In this document: positions 44,639 to 52,778 of the stretch, piece after piece | Layout of the letters: each line of letters begins with the position of its first letter | Position numbering within the stretch: the stretch's first letter is position 1 | From: Amycolatopsis acidiphila | Lineage (GTDB): Bacteria > Actinomycetota > Actinomycetes > Mycobacteriales > Pseudonocardiaceae | DNA: 64,000 nt | Direction: 5' to 3' | Assembly (NCBI RefSeq): GCF_021391495.1 | Contig: NZ_CP090063.1 | Location: forward strand, 1,798,001-1,862,000 | Notes under the pieces: model-generated | The model's input: the letters and a program-made list of their open reading frames with translations, nothing else | What the model was told of the DNA's origin: nothing | Database searches by the model: none | Position numbers and translations under genes: made by a program

Positions 44639-45340
44639 TCAGGCCGCCGCGTGGAAGGGGATCGTGCTGACGTCGGCGACCGCGGGCGGGCACTCGACGA
44701 AGAGGGCCGTCGCGTTGTCGGAGCCGCCGGCCGCGATGGCCGCGCCGGTGAGGGCTTCGGCCGAGTTCGCGGGCCGGCGCAGCAGTTCCGCCATCGTGGC
44801 CAGGCTCAGCGTCTTGTGCACGCCGTCGCTGGTCAGCAGCAGCCCGGCGGGCGAGCTGATCTCGGCGCGGCCGAACTCGGTCGCGCCCGCGGTCCGCACG
44901 CTCGTGGTCACCACGTGCTCCATGCGCGGGGCGGGCGGCTGCCCGTGGTCGCGGAAGTACTGGGCGAGCGTGTGGTCCTTGGTCACCTGGGTCAGCCCGG
45001 CACCGGTCCACACGTACGCCCGCGCGTCGCCGACCCAGCCCACGCGGTAGCCGCCGTCGAACGGCAGCGCCACCACCAGGACGCAGTCACCGGCGGACGG
45101 GTCGGCGCGGACCGCCTCCTGGGCGGCGAGCAGGGCCTGGACCGGGCCCTCGGCCGCCGGGGTGTGGGCGGCGGCCGTCGCGGCGAGCCGGGCGGCGTGT
45201 GCGGCGCCGGAAGCGTCGCCCACGCCGTCGGCCAGTGCGAACACGACCTGCTGGGTGGCGGGATCGGCGTAGGCCGCCACGGCGTCGGCGTTCACCGCGC
45301 GCGGCCCCTGAGCGCTGGCGGTCTGCCAGATGGGGTTCAT
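44639..45340 (-). CDS. PP2C-type serine/threonine protein phosphatase, 233 aa
   Basis: Compact PP2C domain over the whole length: LADGVGDASGAAHAARLA with the first metal-binding Asp, VGDARAYVW, the LLLTSDGVHKTLS block and GGSDNATALFVE with the last metal-binding Asp. AAGGAGGGG lies before the ATG. It is at the short end of the family and has no membrane helix or sensor domain. Such enzymes reverse Ser/Thr kinase phosphorylation; no kinase gene is adjacent. The upstream 160 bases appear to contain only its promoter. Confidence 0.85.
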   Translation of the reverse strand: MNPIWQTASAQGPRAVNADAVAAYADPATQQVVFALADGVGDASGAAHAARLAATAAAHTPAAEGPVQALLAAQEAVRADPSAGDCVLVVALPFDGGYRVGWVGDARAYVWTGAGLTQVTKDHTLAQYFRDHGQPPAPRMEHVVTTSVRTAGATEFGRAEISSPAGLLLTSDGVHKTLSLATMAELLRRPANSAEALTGAAIAAGGSDNATALFVECPPAVADVSTIPFHAAA

Positions 45341-45499
45341 GGTTTCCCCTCCTTAGCCCTGTGTTTTCCAGTTTGGCCTGTTCGGCTGAGCGGCGCCTGT
45401 GGAATTCGGAAGTCTGCCCTGAGGGTCAGCCGGTCGGCACGCACGCAGTCGTCCGGCCTGTGGTCGTACCTGGCACGGAGGGGGTCTGCGGGCAGTGGG

Positions 45500-47392
45500 T
45501 CAGGTGGTCAGGTCGTAGACCGTCGTTCCGTCCACTGTGGTCGCGGTGAAGTTCTGCGCGACCCACTGCGCGATCTCCTGCGCGTCGTCGCTGCCGGAGC
45601 CGCCGCGGGAGCCCATGCCCATCGACGTGCCGGTGCCGACGAAGTAGTGGATCTTCCCGTCGTGCACGTACTGCTGGAACTGGGCGAGCGTGGGGGCGGG
45701 GTCGGTGCCGTTGAAGCCGCCGACGGCCATCACCGGCACGTCCGCCGCGAGCTGGTAGCTGGCCGCGGGGTTCGACCCGACGGTCGCGGCGGCCCAGGTG
45801 TAGGAGCCGCTGTCCTTCTGCAGCAAGGAAACCAGCGCCTCACCGGGCGTGGAGGTGGTCAGCAGACCGCCGATGCCGCCCCGGCCGCCGCCCGGCCCGC
45901 CGCCGGTGAAGTTCCCGCGCGCCGTCCCGCCGCCGAAGCCGCCGAACCCGCCGCTGCTGGGTCCGGCGGACGGGATCGCGCCGGAATGCGGGGTGGCCGC
46001 GGTGGCCACCGTGTACGCCCCCGCCCCGGACAGCGACGCGACGAGCGCGAGCACCGCGACACCGCGGGCCGCGGGCCGCGGCAGCCGGTCGGCGACCAGG
46101 AGCAGCGCCGCCGCACCCAACCCGAGCACCAGCACGAAGTACTTCAGCCATGGCTGCCAGCTCGATTCCTGCTGAAGTACCAGGTACGCGGTCAGCGCGG
46201 TCAGCGCGACACCGCTGGAGAGCAGGCCCGCCGCGATCGGATGGGAGCGCGCCCGCCACAACCGGGTGGTACCCATGCCCACCAGCGCGGCCACCGCCGG
46301 AGCGAGCGCGATCGTGTAGTAGGGGTGGATGATGCCGCTCATGTAGCTGAACACGATGCCGGTCACCAGCAACCAGCCGCCCCACGCGAGCGCCGAGGCG
46401 CGGGTGAGGTCGGTGCGCGGCGAGCGCCAGGAGAGCCAGATCAGCGCGCCCAGCGCGAGCACCGCGGCGGGCAGCAGCCACGCTATGCCGCCTGCCATCT
46501 CGCTGCCGAACAGCCGGGCCCAGCTGCCGCTGCTCTGCGCCCCGCCGAGGCTGCCCACCTCGTCGCCGGTGATGCGGCCGAAACCGTTGTAGCCGAAGGC
46601 GAGTTCGAGGATGCTGTTGGTCTGCGAGCCACCGATGAACGGCCGGCTGCTCGCGGGCCACAGTTCGACCACGGCGATGTACCAGCCCGCGGAGACGACC
46701 ACCGCGCCCAGCGCGCCCAGCAGGTGCAGCAAGCGCTTTCCGACCGAGACCGGCGCGGCCACCAGGTACGCCAGCGCGAACGCGGGCAGCACCAGGAACG
46801 CCTGCAGCATCTTCGCCAGGAACCCGAACCCGACCGCGGCTCCGGCGAGGGCGAGCCATTTCGGGCTCGCCTTCTCCGCCGCGCGGATCGTGCAGTAGGC
46901 GCCCGCGATCAGCAGCAGCACCAGCAGCGCGTCCGGGTTGTTGAAGCGGAACATCAGAGCCGCGACCGGCGTCAGCGCGAGGGCCGAGCCGGCGAGCAGG
47001 CCGGCGCCCGGCCCGCTGACCCGCCGGACCGTGACGTACAGCAGCGCGACCGATGCGATGCCCAGCAGCGCTTCGGGCACCAGGACGCTCCACGAGCTGA
47101 GCCCGAAGATCCGCACCGAAAGGCTCATCAGCCACAGCGCGGCCGGCGTCTTGTCGACCGTGATCGCGTTCGACGGGTCGCTGGAGCCGAAGAACAACGC
47201 CTTCCAGCTCTCGCCGCCCGCCTGCGCGGCGGCCGAGTAGAACGCGTTGGCCCAGCCGGACGCGCTCAGCCCCCACAGGTAGAGCGCCGCCGTCACAACC
47301 AGCAGTCCGAGCAGGCCGGGGCGGACCCAGCGGGGGTCGCCGGCACGCGGGTGGGACCGGGGCGGGCTTTCGGGCAGGGCGATGGCTGTCAT
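45500..47392 (-). CDS. GT39-family (ArnT/PMT-like) glycosyltransferase, 630 aa
   Basis: About eleven membrane helices in the first 480 residues; the first outer loop contains WANAFYSAAAQAGGESWKA and DKTPAALWL (the Asp-x-x-Pro-type catalytic region). This is the dolichyl/polyprenyl-phosphate-sugar:acceptor transferase layout common in actinomycetes. A glycine-rich linker (about 510-545, GGFGGFGGGT) leads to an outer C-terminal domain ending TVDGTTVYDLTT. ATG 47392 overlaps the kinase stop (TCATGA on the plus strand), so the kinase and transferase are co-translated. It probably transfers a sugar to an envelope lipid or protein outside the membrane. Confidence 0.88.
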   Translation of the reverse strand: MTAIALPESPPRSHPRAGDPRWVRPGLLGLLVVTAALYLWGLSASGWANAFYSAAAQAGGESWKALFFGSSDPSNAITVDKTPAALWLMSLSVRIFGLSSWSVLVPEALLGIASVALLYVTVRRVSGPGAGLLAGSALALTPVAALMFRFNNPDALLVLLLIAGAYCTIRAAEKASPKWLALAGAAVGFGFLAKMLQAFLVLPAFALAYLVAAPVSVGKRLLHLLGALGAVVVSAGWYIAVVELWPASSRPFIGGSQTNSILELAFGYNGFGRITGDEVGSLGGAQSSGSWARLFGSEMAGGIAWLLPAAVLALGALIWLSWRSPRTDLTRASALAWGGWLLVTGIVFSYMSGIIHPYYTIALAPAVAALVGMGTTRLWRARSHPIAAGLLSSGVALTALTAYLVLQQESSWQPWLKYFVLVLGLGAAALLLVADRLPRPAARGVAVLALVASLSGAGAYTVATAATPHSGAIPSAGPSSGGFGGFGGGTARGNFTGGGPGGGRGGIGGLLTTSTPGEALVSLLQKDSGSYTWAAATVGSNPAASYQLAADVPVMAVGGFNGTDPAPTLAQFQQYVHDGKIHYFVGTGTSMGMGSRGGSGSDDAQEIAQWVAQNFTATTVDGTTVYDLTT

Positions 47393-48891
47393 GAATTCAC
47401 CTTCTCGGCCCGACCTTGGCCATTGTTGTGCCGTCCCTGTGAGAACCCTGTGCGTGGCAGGCGCACCTCGAACTCGGTCCGGCCGGGCCTGCTCCGCACG
47501 TGGACCTGCCCGTGGTGGGCGCTCACGACCGCGGCGGCGATCGCCATGCCGAGCCCGGTGCTGCCCGCCGCGCGCGAGCGCGACGAGTCCCCGCGGGCGA
47601 AGCGCTCGAACACGTTCGGCAGCAGTTCGGGGGCGATGCCCGGGCCGTTGTCGGTGACCGTCAGCACCGCGCTGCCGTCCGCGGCGACGGCGAGCCGGGT
47701 GGTCACGGTCGTGCCCGGCGGGGTGTGCGTCCGCCCGTTCGCCAGCAGGTTCGCCAGGACCTGGTGCAGCCGCTGCGCGTCGCCGGGCACGACGACGGGC
47801 TCGCCGGGGAGCTCGAGCCGCCACCGGTGCTGCGGGCCCGCGATGTGCGCGTCGCCGACCGCGTCCGCGACCAGCCTGCTCAGGTCCACTTCGGACCGTT
47901 CGAGCGGCCGTCCCGCGTCGAGGCGGGCCAGCAGCAGGAGATCGTCGACGAGCGTGCTCATCCGCGCGGCCTCGGACTCGACGCGGTTCATGGCGTGGGC
48001 GACGTCCGGCGGCACGCGTCCGTTCGAGCGGCGGGTCAGCTCGGCGTAACCGCGGATCGCGGCGAGCGGCGTGCGCAGCTCGTGGCTCGCGTCGGCGACG
48101 AACTGCCGCACCCGGGTCTCGCTCGCCTTCCGCGCGTCGAGGGCGTTGTCGATGTGCCCGAGCATGCGGTTCAGGGCGTAGCCCACCTGTCCGACCTCCG
48201 TCGTCGGGTCGGTGTCGGTCACCGGAACCCGCACCGACAGCGCGACGTCACCACGGTCCAGGGGCAGCTCGGTGACCTTGGAAGCCGCCGCGGCGACCCG
48301 GTCGAGGGGGCGCAGCGTGCGCCGGACGACGAAGGCGCCGACGACCCCCGCGCCGAGCACGGCGGCCGCCGCGACCCCGCCGAGGATCGAGCCCACCGTG
48401 ACCAGCGTCGTGTTCGCCTGGTCCATCGGCAGCCCGAACAGCTCGACGCCGTCGTCCGTGCTGATCGCGAGGACGCGGTACTCGCCGCCGGACAGCGAGA
48501 CGGTCCGCGGCTGCCCGTCGACCGGCACGCCGATGAGGACGGCCAGGTCGGCGTCGCCGAGGGGCTGGGTGACCGGCACGTGCGAGCCGGGCTCGGTGGC
48601 CAGGATGTCGGCGTGCGGCGCGGGGCCGGAGGTCCACGCGTGGATCGTGCCGGTCGTGGTGCCCAGCGCGTCGAGCGCGTTGCCCTGCCCGTGGTCGCCG
48701 TGCGTGAACATCTGCGAGCGGCTCACGGTGTCGTGCAGCTGGTCGTCGACCTGCCGGGTGAGGAACGCGCCCAGCGCGAACTCGCTGATCACGCCGATCA
48801 CCAGGCACACCACGGTGAGCAGGGCGACCAGCGCCGCGATCAGCTTCGTCCGCAAGGGGCGGACGCGCCGGGCGGACTTCGGCAGGTGCAC
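47389..48891 (-). CDS. Sensor histidine kinase, 500 aa
   Basis: There are two membrane helices (about residues 17-40 and 175-200) with an outer sensor domain between, a HAMP domain (about 200-255), the H box ASHELRTPLAAIRGY, and the N box LLANGRTHTPPG. The G boxes DNGPGIAP and STGLGMAIAAAVV complete a HisKA/HATPase core, so the enzyme looks active. It starts at GTG 48891. No response regulator gene is adjacent: the gene to its right reads the other way, and the gene to its left is the GT39 transferase. It is therefore an orphan kinase whose output partner must be elsewhere. Confidence 0.9.
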   Translation of the reverse strand: MHLPKSARRVRPLRTKLIAALVALLTVVCLVIGVISEFALGAFLTRQVDDQLHDTVSRSQMFTHGDHGQGNALDALGTTTGTIHAWTSGPAPHADILATEPGSHVPVTQPLGDADLAVLIGVPVDGQPRTVSLSGGEYRVLAISTDDGVELFGLPMDQANTTLVTVGSILGGVAAAAVLGAGVVGAFVVRRTLRPLDRVAAAASKVTELPLDRGDVALSVRVPVTDTDPTTEVGQVGYALNRMLGHIDNALDARKASETRVRQFVADASHELRTPLAAIRGYAELTRRSNGRVPPDVAHAMNRVESEAARMSTLVDDLLLLARLDAGRPLERSEVDLSRLVADAVGDAHIAGPQHRWRLELPGEPVVVPGDAQRLHQVLANLLANGRTHTPPGTTVTTRLAVAADGSAVLTVTDNGPGIAPELLPNVFERFARGDSSRSRAAGSTGLGMAIAAAVVSAHHGQVHVRSRPGRTEFEVRLPRTGFSQGRHNNGQGRAEKVNS

Positions 48892-49035
48892 ACCTCGACC
48901 ATCGCCGCCGCAGGTGTGGGTCCGTTGTGTGCTTCCTGTGTGGTGGCTGTGGAATTGCGGGCTCGCCGGGAAACCACAGCAATCCCCCATAACTCCCACA
49001 GGAGCGGCACAGCGAGTGCTTGGAAGGTGAACGGC

Positions 49036-49623
49036 ATGACTACCGGACAGCTTCCGAACCAGCAGGCCGAGCAGCAGTGGGGCGCTCCGCCGCAGCGGCC
49101 GCCGCAACGCTGGTCCTCGCGCAGGACGATCGCCGCGGTCGCGATCGCCGTCGGCGTCGCCGCCGCGGGCGGCGCCGCGATCTACGCGGCCAGTGACTCC
49201 ACCAGCTCGTCGTCCGCCCAGGGCGGTCCGGGCGGGCAGACGATGCAGGGCGGGCCCGGCGGTGCGGGCGGCCAAGCGGACCTGATGAGCGCGCTGCACG
49301 GCGAGTACGTCGTCTCGGACGGCAACGGCGGGTACACCACGCAGCTGACGCAGCTCGGCACGGTGACCGACATCAGTTCCACCTCGCTGACCGCGAAGAG
49401 CGACGACGGCTACACCAAGACCTACGCGATCGACAGCGACACCGCGGTCGGCGGGAACGCGGCGCTGAGCAGCATCGCGACGGGTGACACCGTGACGGTG
49501 GTCGCGAGCGTCTCCGGTGACACCGCCACCGCCGACACCCTCACCGAGGGCACGGCGCAGGCCGGCGGCGGCATGGGACAACAGGGAACGCTCCCACGTC
49601 GTGGCGATTCGGCGCAGGGCTGA
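49036..49623 (+). CDS. Membrane-anchored exported protein, DUF5666-like, 195 aa
   Basis: A proline/glutamine-rich cytoplasmic head (about residues 1-30) is followed by a single membrane helix (about 31-52), a glycine-rich linker with QGGPGGQTMQGGPGG repeats, and a small beta domain (about 90-170: LGTVTDISSTSLTAKSDDGY, then GDTVTVVASVSGDTATADTL) of the type found in DUF5666 proteins. GGAAGGTGA precedes the ATG. It is the first gene of the operon leading to ApbE. No ApbE flavinylation motif (S/T-G-A-S/T) is present in it. It could be an outside partner of the redox chain; the function is unknown. Confidence 0.6.
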   Translation: MTTGQLPNQQAEQQWGAPPQRPPQRWSSRRTIAAVAIAVGVAAAGGAAIYAASDSTSSSSAQGGPGGQTMQGGPGGAGGQADLMSALHGEYVVSDGNGGYTTQLTQLGTVTDISSTSLTAKSDDGYTKTYAIDSDTAVGGNAALSSIATGDTVTVVASVSGDTATADTLTEGTAQAGGGMGQQGTLPRRGDSAQG

Positions 49624-49626
49624 GCC

Positions 49627-49860
49627 GTGGGCGCCCGTGAGACAGGTCTGCGGCGCGTCGCGCTGGTGACCACCGGGGTGGCCGTGGCCGGCGTGGCGGG
49701 CGCGACGCTGATCGCCTGCACCGTCACGGACAGCACGGCCGGCACCTCGACGTCCGTGGAGCAGTCGCCCACTCAGCAGTCCACTTCGGACAGTTCGAGC
49801 GGGGACAGCGGGATGTCCGCGGGCGGCGGTCTGGCGCACGGCCATTCGGGAGGTTCGTGA
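49627..49860 (+). CDS. Small exported/membrane protein, 77 aa
   Basis: An N-terminal signal-anchor helix (about residues 10-31) is followed by a Ser/Thr/Gly-rich tail. A Cys near residue 31 after TLIA could be a weak lipobox (IAC). GTG 49627 follows the previous stop by three bases, and the stop overlaps the apbE start (ATGA). It has no recognisable domain. Its place suggests a small partner of the flavin-transfer system. Confidence 0.5.
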   Translation: MGARETGLRRVALVTTGVAVAGVAGATLIACTVTDSTAGTSTSVEQSPTQQSTSDSSSGDSGMSAGGGLAHGHSGGS

Positions 49861-50774
49861 TGAGCATGCTGCTGACGGGCGACACCGTCGCACAGTGGCC
49901 GGTGTGGAGCACCACGGCCCGGGTCGTGGTGGCCGACCCGGGAGCGCTCCCAGACGCGCGAGCGCTCGTCGAAGCCGAGCTGGCCGCCGTGGACGCGGCG
50001 TGCAGCCGGTTCCGGCCGGACTCGGAGCTCGCCCTGGCCGAACGGGCCGGCGAGGAGGTCGAGGTCAGCGAGCTGCTGGCCGAGCTGGTCGGCGCCGCAC
50101 TGGACGCCGCCCGCCGCACCGACGGTGACGTCGATCCGACGCTGGGGGACGCGCTCGCCCGGCTCGGCTACGACCGGGACCTGCCGCTGGTCCCGCCGGA
50201 CGGGCCGGCGATCCCCGTGCGGGTGTGCCCGGCGCCCGGCTGGCGGCGGGTCGGAGTGGACGGACGACGGCTGAGCGTGCCGCCGGGGGTCCGGCTGGAT
50301 CTCGGCGCGACCGCGAAGGCGTGGACGGCGGACCGGTGCGCGAGGCTCGCCGCGGGTGCCCTCGACACGGGTGTGCTCGTCGAGCTGGGCGGCGACCTCG
50401 CCACGGCGGGCGCCGGGCCCGCGGACGGCTGGCGGGTGTACGTGGCCGACCAGCCCGGCGACCCGGCGTGCGTGGTGGCTGTGCCGAGTGGTTCCGCGAT
50501 GGCGACGTCGAGTACGAACAGCCGCAGCTGGCGCCGTGGCGGCCGGCTGTTGCACCACGTGCTCGACCCGCGCACCTGCCAGCCGGCGCCGCGCGTGTGG
50601 CGCAGCGTCACGGTGGTGGCGGACCGTTGTGTGGACGCGAACACCCTGACCACCGCGGCCCTCGTCCGCGGCACCGCCGCGCTGTCGTGGCTGTCGGGCC
50701 GCGGCGTTCCCGCCCGCCTGGTCGACGACTCCGGGAGGGTGCATCCCCTGGGCGGCTGGCCGGACGAACCATGA
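49860..50774 (+). CDS. apbE: FAD:protein FMN transferase
   Basis: This is a 304-residue ApbE-family protein. Visible blocks are AAVDAACSRFRPDSELALAE (an S-x-F-R-P-D-S-E-type core), GDVDPTLGDALARLGYD, LDLGATAKAWTADRCARLA, VELGGDLATAG and HHVLDPRTCQP. No signal peptide is seen at MSMLLTGDTV, so it may act inside the cell or be exported by the neighbours' route. ApbE links FMN covalently to Thr/Ser of partner redox proteins. It starts with ATGA overlap. A copy of the GGGAGCGCTCCC palindrome lies at its 5' end. Confidence 0.9.
   Translation: MSMLLTGDTVAQWPVWSTTARVVVADPGALPDARALVEAELAAVDAACSRFRPDSELALAERAGEEVEVSELLAELVGAALDAARRTDGDVDPTLGDALARLGYDRDLPLVPPDGPAIPVRVCPAPGWRRVGVDGRRLSVPPGVRLDLGATAKAWTADRCARLAAGALDTGVLVELGGDLATAGAGPADGWRVYVADQPGDPACVVAVPSGSAMATSSTNSRSWRRGGRLLHHVLDPRTCQPAPRVWRSVTVVADRCVDANTLTTAALVRGTAALSWLSGRGVPARLVDDSGRVHPLGGWPDEP
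49940..49951. repeat. Palindrome GGGAGCGCTCCC, copy 4 (inside apbE)
   Basis: A perfect 12-base palindrome followed by A, coding Gly-Ala-Leu-Pro as GGA GCG CTC CCA. A one-mismatch copy (GGGAACGCTCCCA) lies 344 bases upstream at 49584-49596 near the end of the DUF5666-like gene, reading Gly-Thr-Leu-Pro. Confidence 0.7.
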
Positions 50775-50820
50775 CCGGTTCGCTGCTGTGCCGGAAATCC
50801 CAGCCCACCCCGGAGGACCC

Positions 50821-51384
50821 ATGACCACCACCGCCCTGTGGGACTTCGGCCGCGGGAGCGGCGTCGTGGCGCTCGTGCTGCTCACCGCGTCCCTCGTGCT
50901 CGGCATCGCGACGCGCTCGGGCCGTCCCGCGCCGTGGCTGCCGCGGTTCGCGGTCACCGAGCTGCACCGCAACCTCAGCCTGCTCGCCGCTACCTTCCTC
51001 GCGCTGCACGTCGGCCTGCTGTTGTTCGACCCCTACGCCATGCTGCGCCTGTTCGACCTCGTGCTGCCGTTCGCCGGCGACTACCGGCCGTTCTGGCAGG
51101 GCCTGGGCACCGTCGCCCTCGACGTCCTCCTCGCGCTCGTCGTCACGAGCCTGCTGCGCCACCGCCTCGGCCGCCGCACCTGGCGCGCCGTCCACTGGGC
51201 CGGCTACGCGCTGTGGCCGGTCGCACTGGTCCACGCGCTCGGCACCGGCACCGACAGCTTCACCCCGTGGTTCCTCACGCTCGCCGCGATCTGCACCGCG
51301 GCCGTCGCCGGCGCCCTGTGCTGGCGCCTGTCCGCCCGCTTCGCCGAGCGCCACAACCCGGCCCGTCTGGAGGCCCGCCCATGA
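50821..51384 (+). CDS. Ferric-reductase-like transmembrane b-type cytochrome, 187 aa
   Basis: Five or six helices with regularly placed histidines suited to bind haem: VTELHRNLSLL, FLALHVGLL, RAVHWAGYAL and ALVHALGTGTD. This resembles the ferric reductase/YedZ membrane domain without the flavin domain. GGAGGACCC precedes the ATG, 47 bases after apbE; the 3' end overlaps the NuoF-like gene by four bases. Expected role: electron transfer across the membrane, from the cytoplasmic flavoprotein to an outer acceptor. Confidence 0.8.
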   Translation: MTTTALWDFGRGSGVVALVLLTASLVLGIATRSGRPAPWLPRFAVTELHRNLSLLAATFLALHVGLLLFDPYAMLRLFDLVLPFAGDYRPFWQGLGTVALDVLLALVVTSLLRHRLGRRTWRAVHWAGYALWPVALVHALGTGTDSFTPWFLTLAAICTAAVAGALCWRLSARFAERHNPARLEARP

Positions 51385-52571
51385 CCACCCTCCTCACCGA
51401 GGCGACCGGCCTCTTCGCTGCCGCCGCCCCGGATCTCCGCACTCATCTGGCCCGCAACGGTCCGCTGCCACGCCGGGTCGGTGCGCTCGTCGACGACGTC
51501 CGTGCGGCCGGGCTCACGGGCCGCGGCGGCGCGGGCTTTCCCGTGTGGCGCAAGCTCGCCACGGTGGCCGAGGGGCAAGACGCCGTCGTGATCGGCAACG
51601 CCGCCGAGAGCGAGCCCGCCAGCTCCAAGGACCACGTGCTGCTCGTCCGCGCACCGCACCTCGTGCTCGACGGCCTGCAGCTCGCCGGTGAGACCGTCCG
51701 CGCTACTGAGGCCTACCTGTACGTCGCCGCCGGCGCCGCGGCCGAGACCGTACGCAAGGCCCTCGCCGAACGTCGGGACGCGCTGCCGGTGACCGTCGTG
51801 GTCGCGCCCGACTACTTCGTCGCGGGCCAGGAATCCGCCGTCGTCGCCGCGATCGAGGGTCGGCCGGCACTTCCGGCCGACAGGCTGGAGCTGACCGCGA
51901 GGTCCGGCGTCCACGGCCGGCCGACGCTCGTGCAGAACGTCGAGACCCTCGCGCACGTCGCGCAGATCGCGCGGTACGGGCCCCGGTGGTTCCGCCGGTG
52001 CGGCACGGCCGAGGAACCGGGCACCTTCCTCGCGACCGTCAGCGGGGCGGTCCGCCACGGCGGCGTGCACGAGGTGCCCGTCGGCATCCCGCTGACCGAC
52101 CTGCTCGGCAGAGCCGGCGCCCCCGCGGGAGAGCTGCGGGCGGTGCTGGTCGGCGGCTACCACGGCACCTGGATCCCGGCGGCCGATGCGTCGACTCCCT
52201 TGTCCCGCAAGGCACTCGCGCCGATCGGCGGCTCACTCGGCGCCGGCGTCGTGGTCGCGCTGGACAGCACGCGCTGCGGGCTGAAGGCGGCCGCCGACGT
52301 CATGAACTACCTGTCGAGCCAGAGTGCCCGCCAGTGCGGGCCCTGCCTCAACGGGCTGCCCGCGATGGCCCGGACCATGACCGCGCTCGCCGAGGGCGCG
52401 CGGCCCGACCTGCCCGAGCGGGCGGCGCGGCTCGCGGCCCTGGTCGACCGTCGCGGCGCGTGCGGGCACCCGGACGGCGCGGCGCGGTTCGTGCGCAGCA
52501 GCCTGGCCGTGTTCGGCGACGAGATCGCCCGGCACCTGCGCGGTGCCTGCGTCGCGAGGAGGACGAGTTGA
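51381..52571 (+). CDS. NuoF/HoxF-like NADH-binding flavoprotein subunit, 396 aa
   Basis: This is the 51-kDa complex-I-subunit-like fold. The FMN/NADH site shows GLTGRGGAGFPVWRKL and GNAAESEPASSKD, then AGQESAVVAAIEG, TARSGVHGRPTLVQNVETLA and a SLBB-like domain. The iron-sulfur region has QCGPCLNGL and a later RGACGHPDG; the canonical CxxCxxC reads CGPCLNG, so one usual Cys ligand is replaced by Asn. It would take electrons from NADH. It is coupled by ATGA overlap to the cytochrome gene and by TTGA overlap to the ferredoxin, and is probably one chain: NADH, flavoprotein, ferredoxin and membrane haem. Confidence 0.85.
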   Translation: MTTLLTEATGLFAAAAPDLRTHLARNGPLPRRVGALVDDVRAAGLTGRGGAGFPVWRKLATVAEGQDAVVIGNAAESEPASSKDHVLLVRAPHLVLDGLQLAGETVRATEAYLYVAAGAAAETVRKALAERRDALPVTVVVAPDYFVAGQESAVVAAIEGRPALPADRLELTARSGVHGRPTLVQNVETLAHVAQIARYGPRWFRRCGTAEEPGTFLATVSGAVRHGGVHEVPVGIPLTDLLGRAGAPAGELRAVLVGGYHGTWIPAADASTPLSRKALAPIGGSLGAGVVVALDSTRCGLKAAADVMNYLSSQSARQCGPCLNGLPAMARTMTALAEGARPDLPERAARLAALVDRRGACGHPDGAARFVRSSLAVFGDEIARHLRGACVARRTS

Positions 52572-52777
52572 GACTGCACATCGACTGGACGGCCTGCGAC
52601 GGGCGGGGCCTGTGCACAGAGCTGTTGCCGGAGACGCTGGACCGGGACCCGTGGGGCTTCCCGGTCCCGCGCGACGGCGCCCGCGAACCCGCCGTCCACC
52701 CGGACCTGGCGGCGCACGCCGAACGGGCAGTCCGCCTCTGCCCGAGCCTCGCCCTCCGGCTTCGCGGCGCGAAGTAG
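52568..52777 (+). CDS. [3Fe-4S]-type ferredoxin, 69 aa
   Basis: A small acidic ferredoxin with three cysteines: C10 and C16 in ACDGRGLC, and a third near residue 58 in RLCPSLAL. This is the Cys pattern of actinomycete [3Fe-4S] ferredoxins that serve P450s and other oxygenases. The TTG start overlaps the previous stop, with GAGGAGGAC upstream. Its stop is one base from the stop of the convergent desaturase-reductase gene. It could feed electrons to that enzyme or to the membrane cytochrome. Confidence 0.82.
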   Translation: MRLHIDWTACDGRGLCTELLPETLDRDPWGFPVPRDGAREPAVHPDLAAHAERAVRLCPSLALRLRGAK

Positions 52778-52778
52778 C

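Noticed and set aside
45397..45406. CTGTGGAATT shared with 48947-48956 in two promoters
   Set aside because: A single ten-base match in GC-rich promoter DNA with no symmetry or further flanking identity; likely chance.
42206..48049. A 1947-codon open frame on the plus strand
   Set aside because: It is mostly antisense to the MerR, PP2C, GT39 and kinase genes, an effect of GC-rich third positions; only the GH1 remnant part within it is a real (dead) gene.
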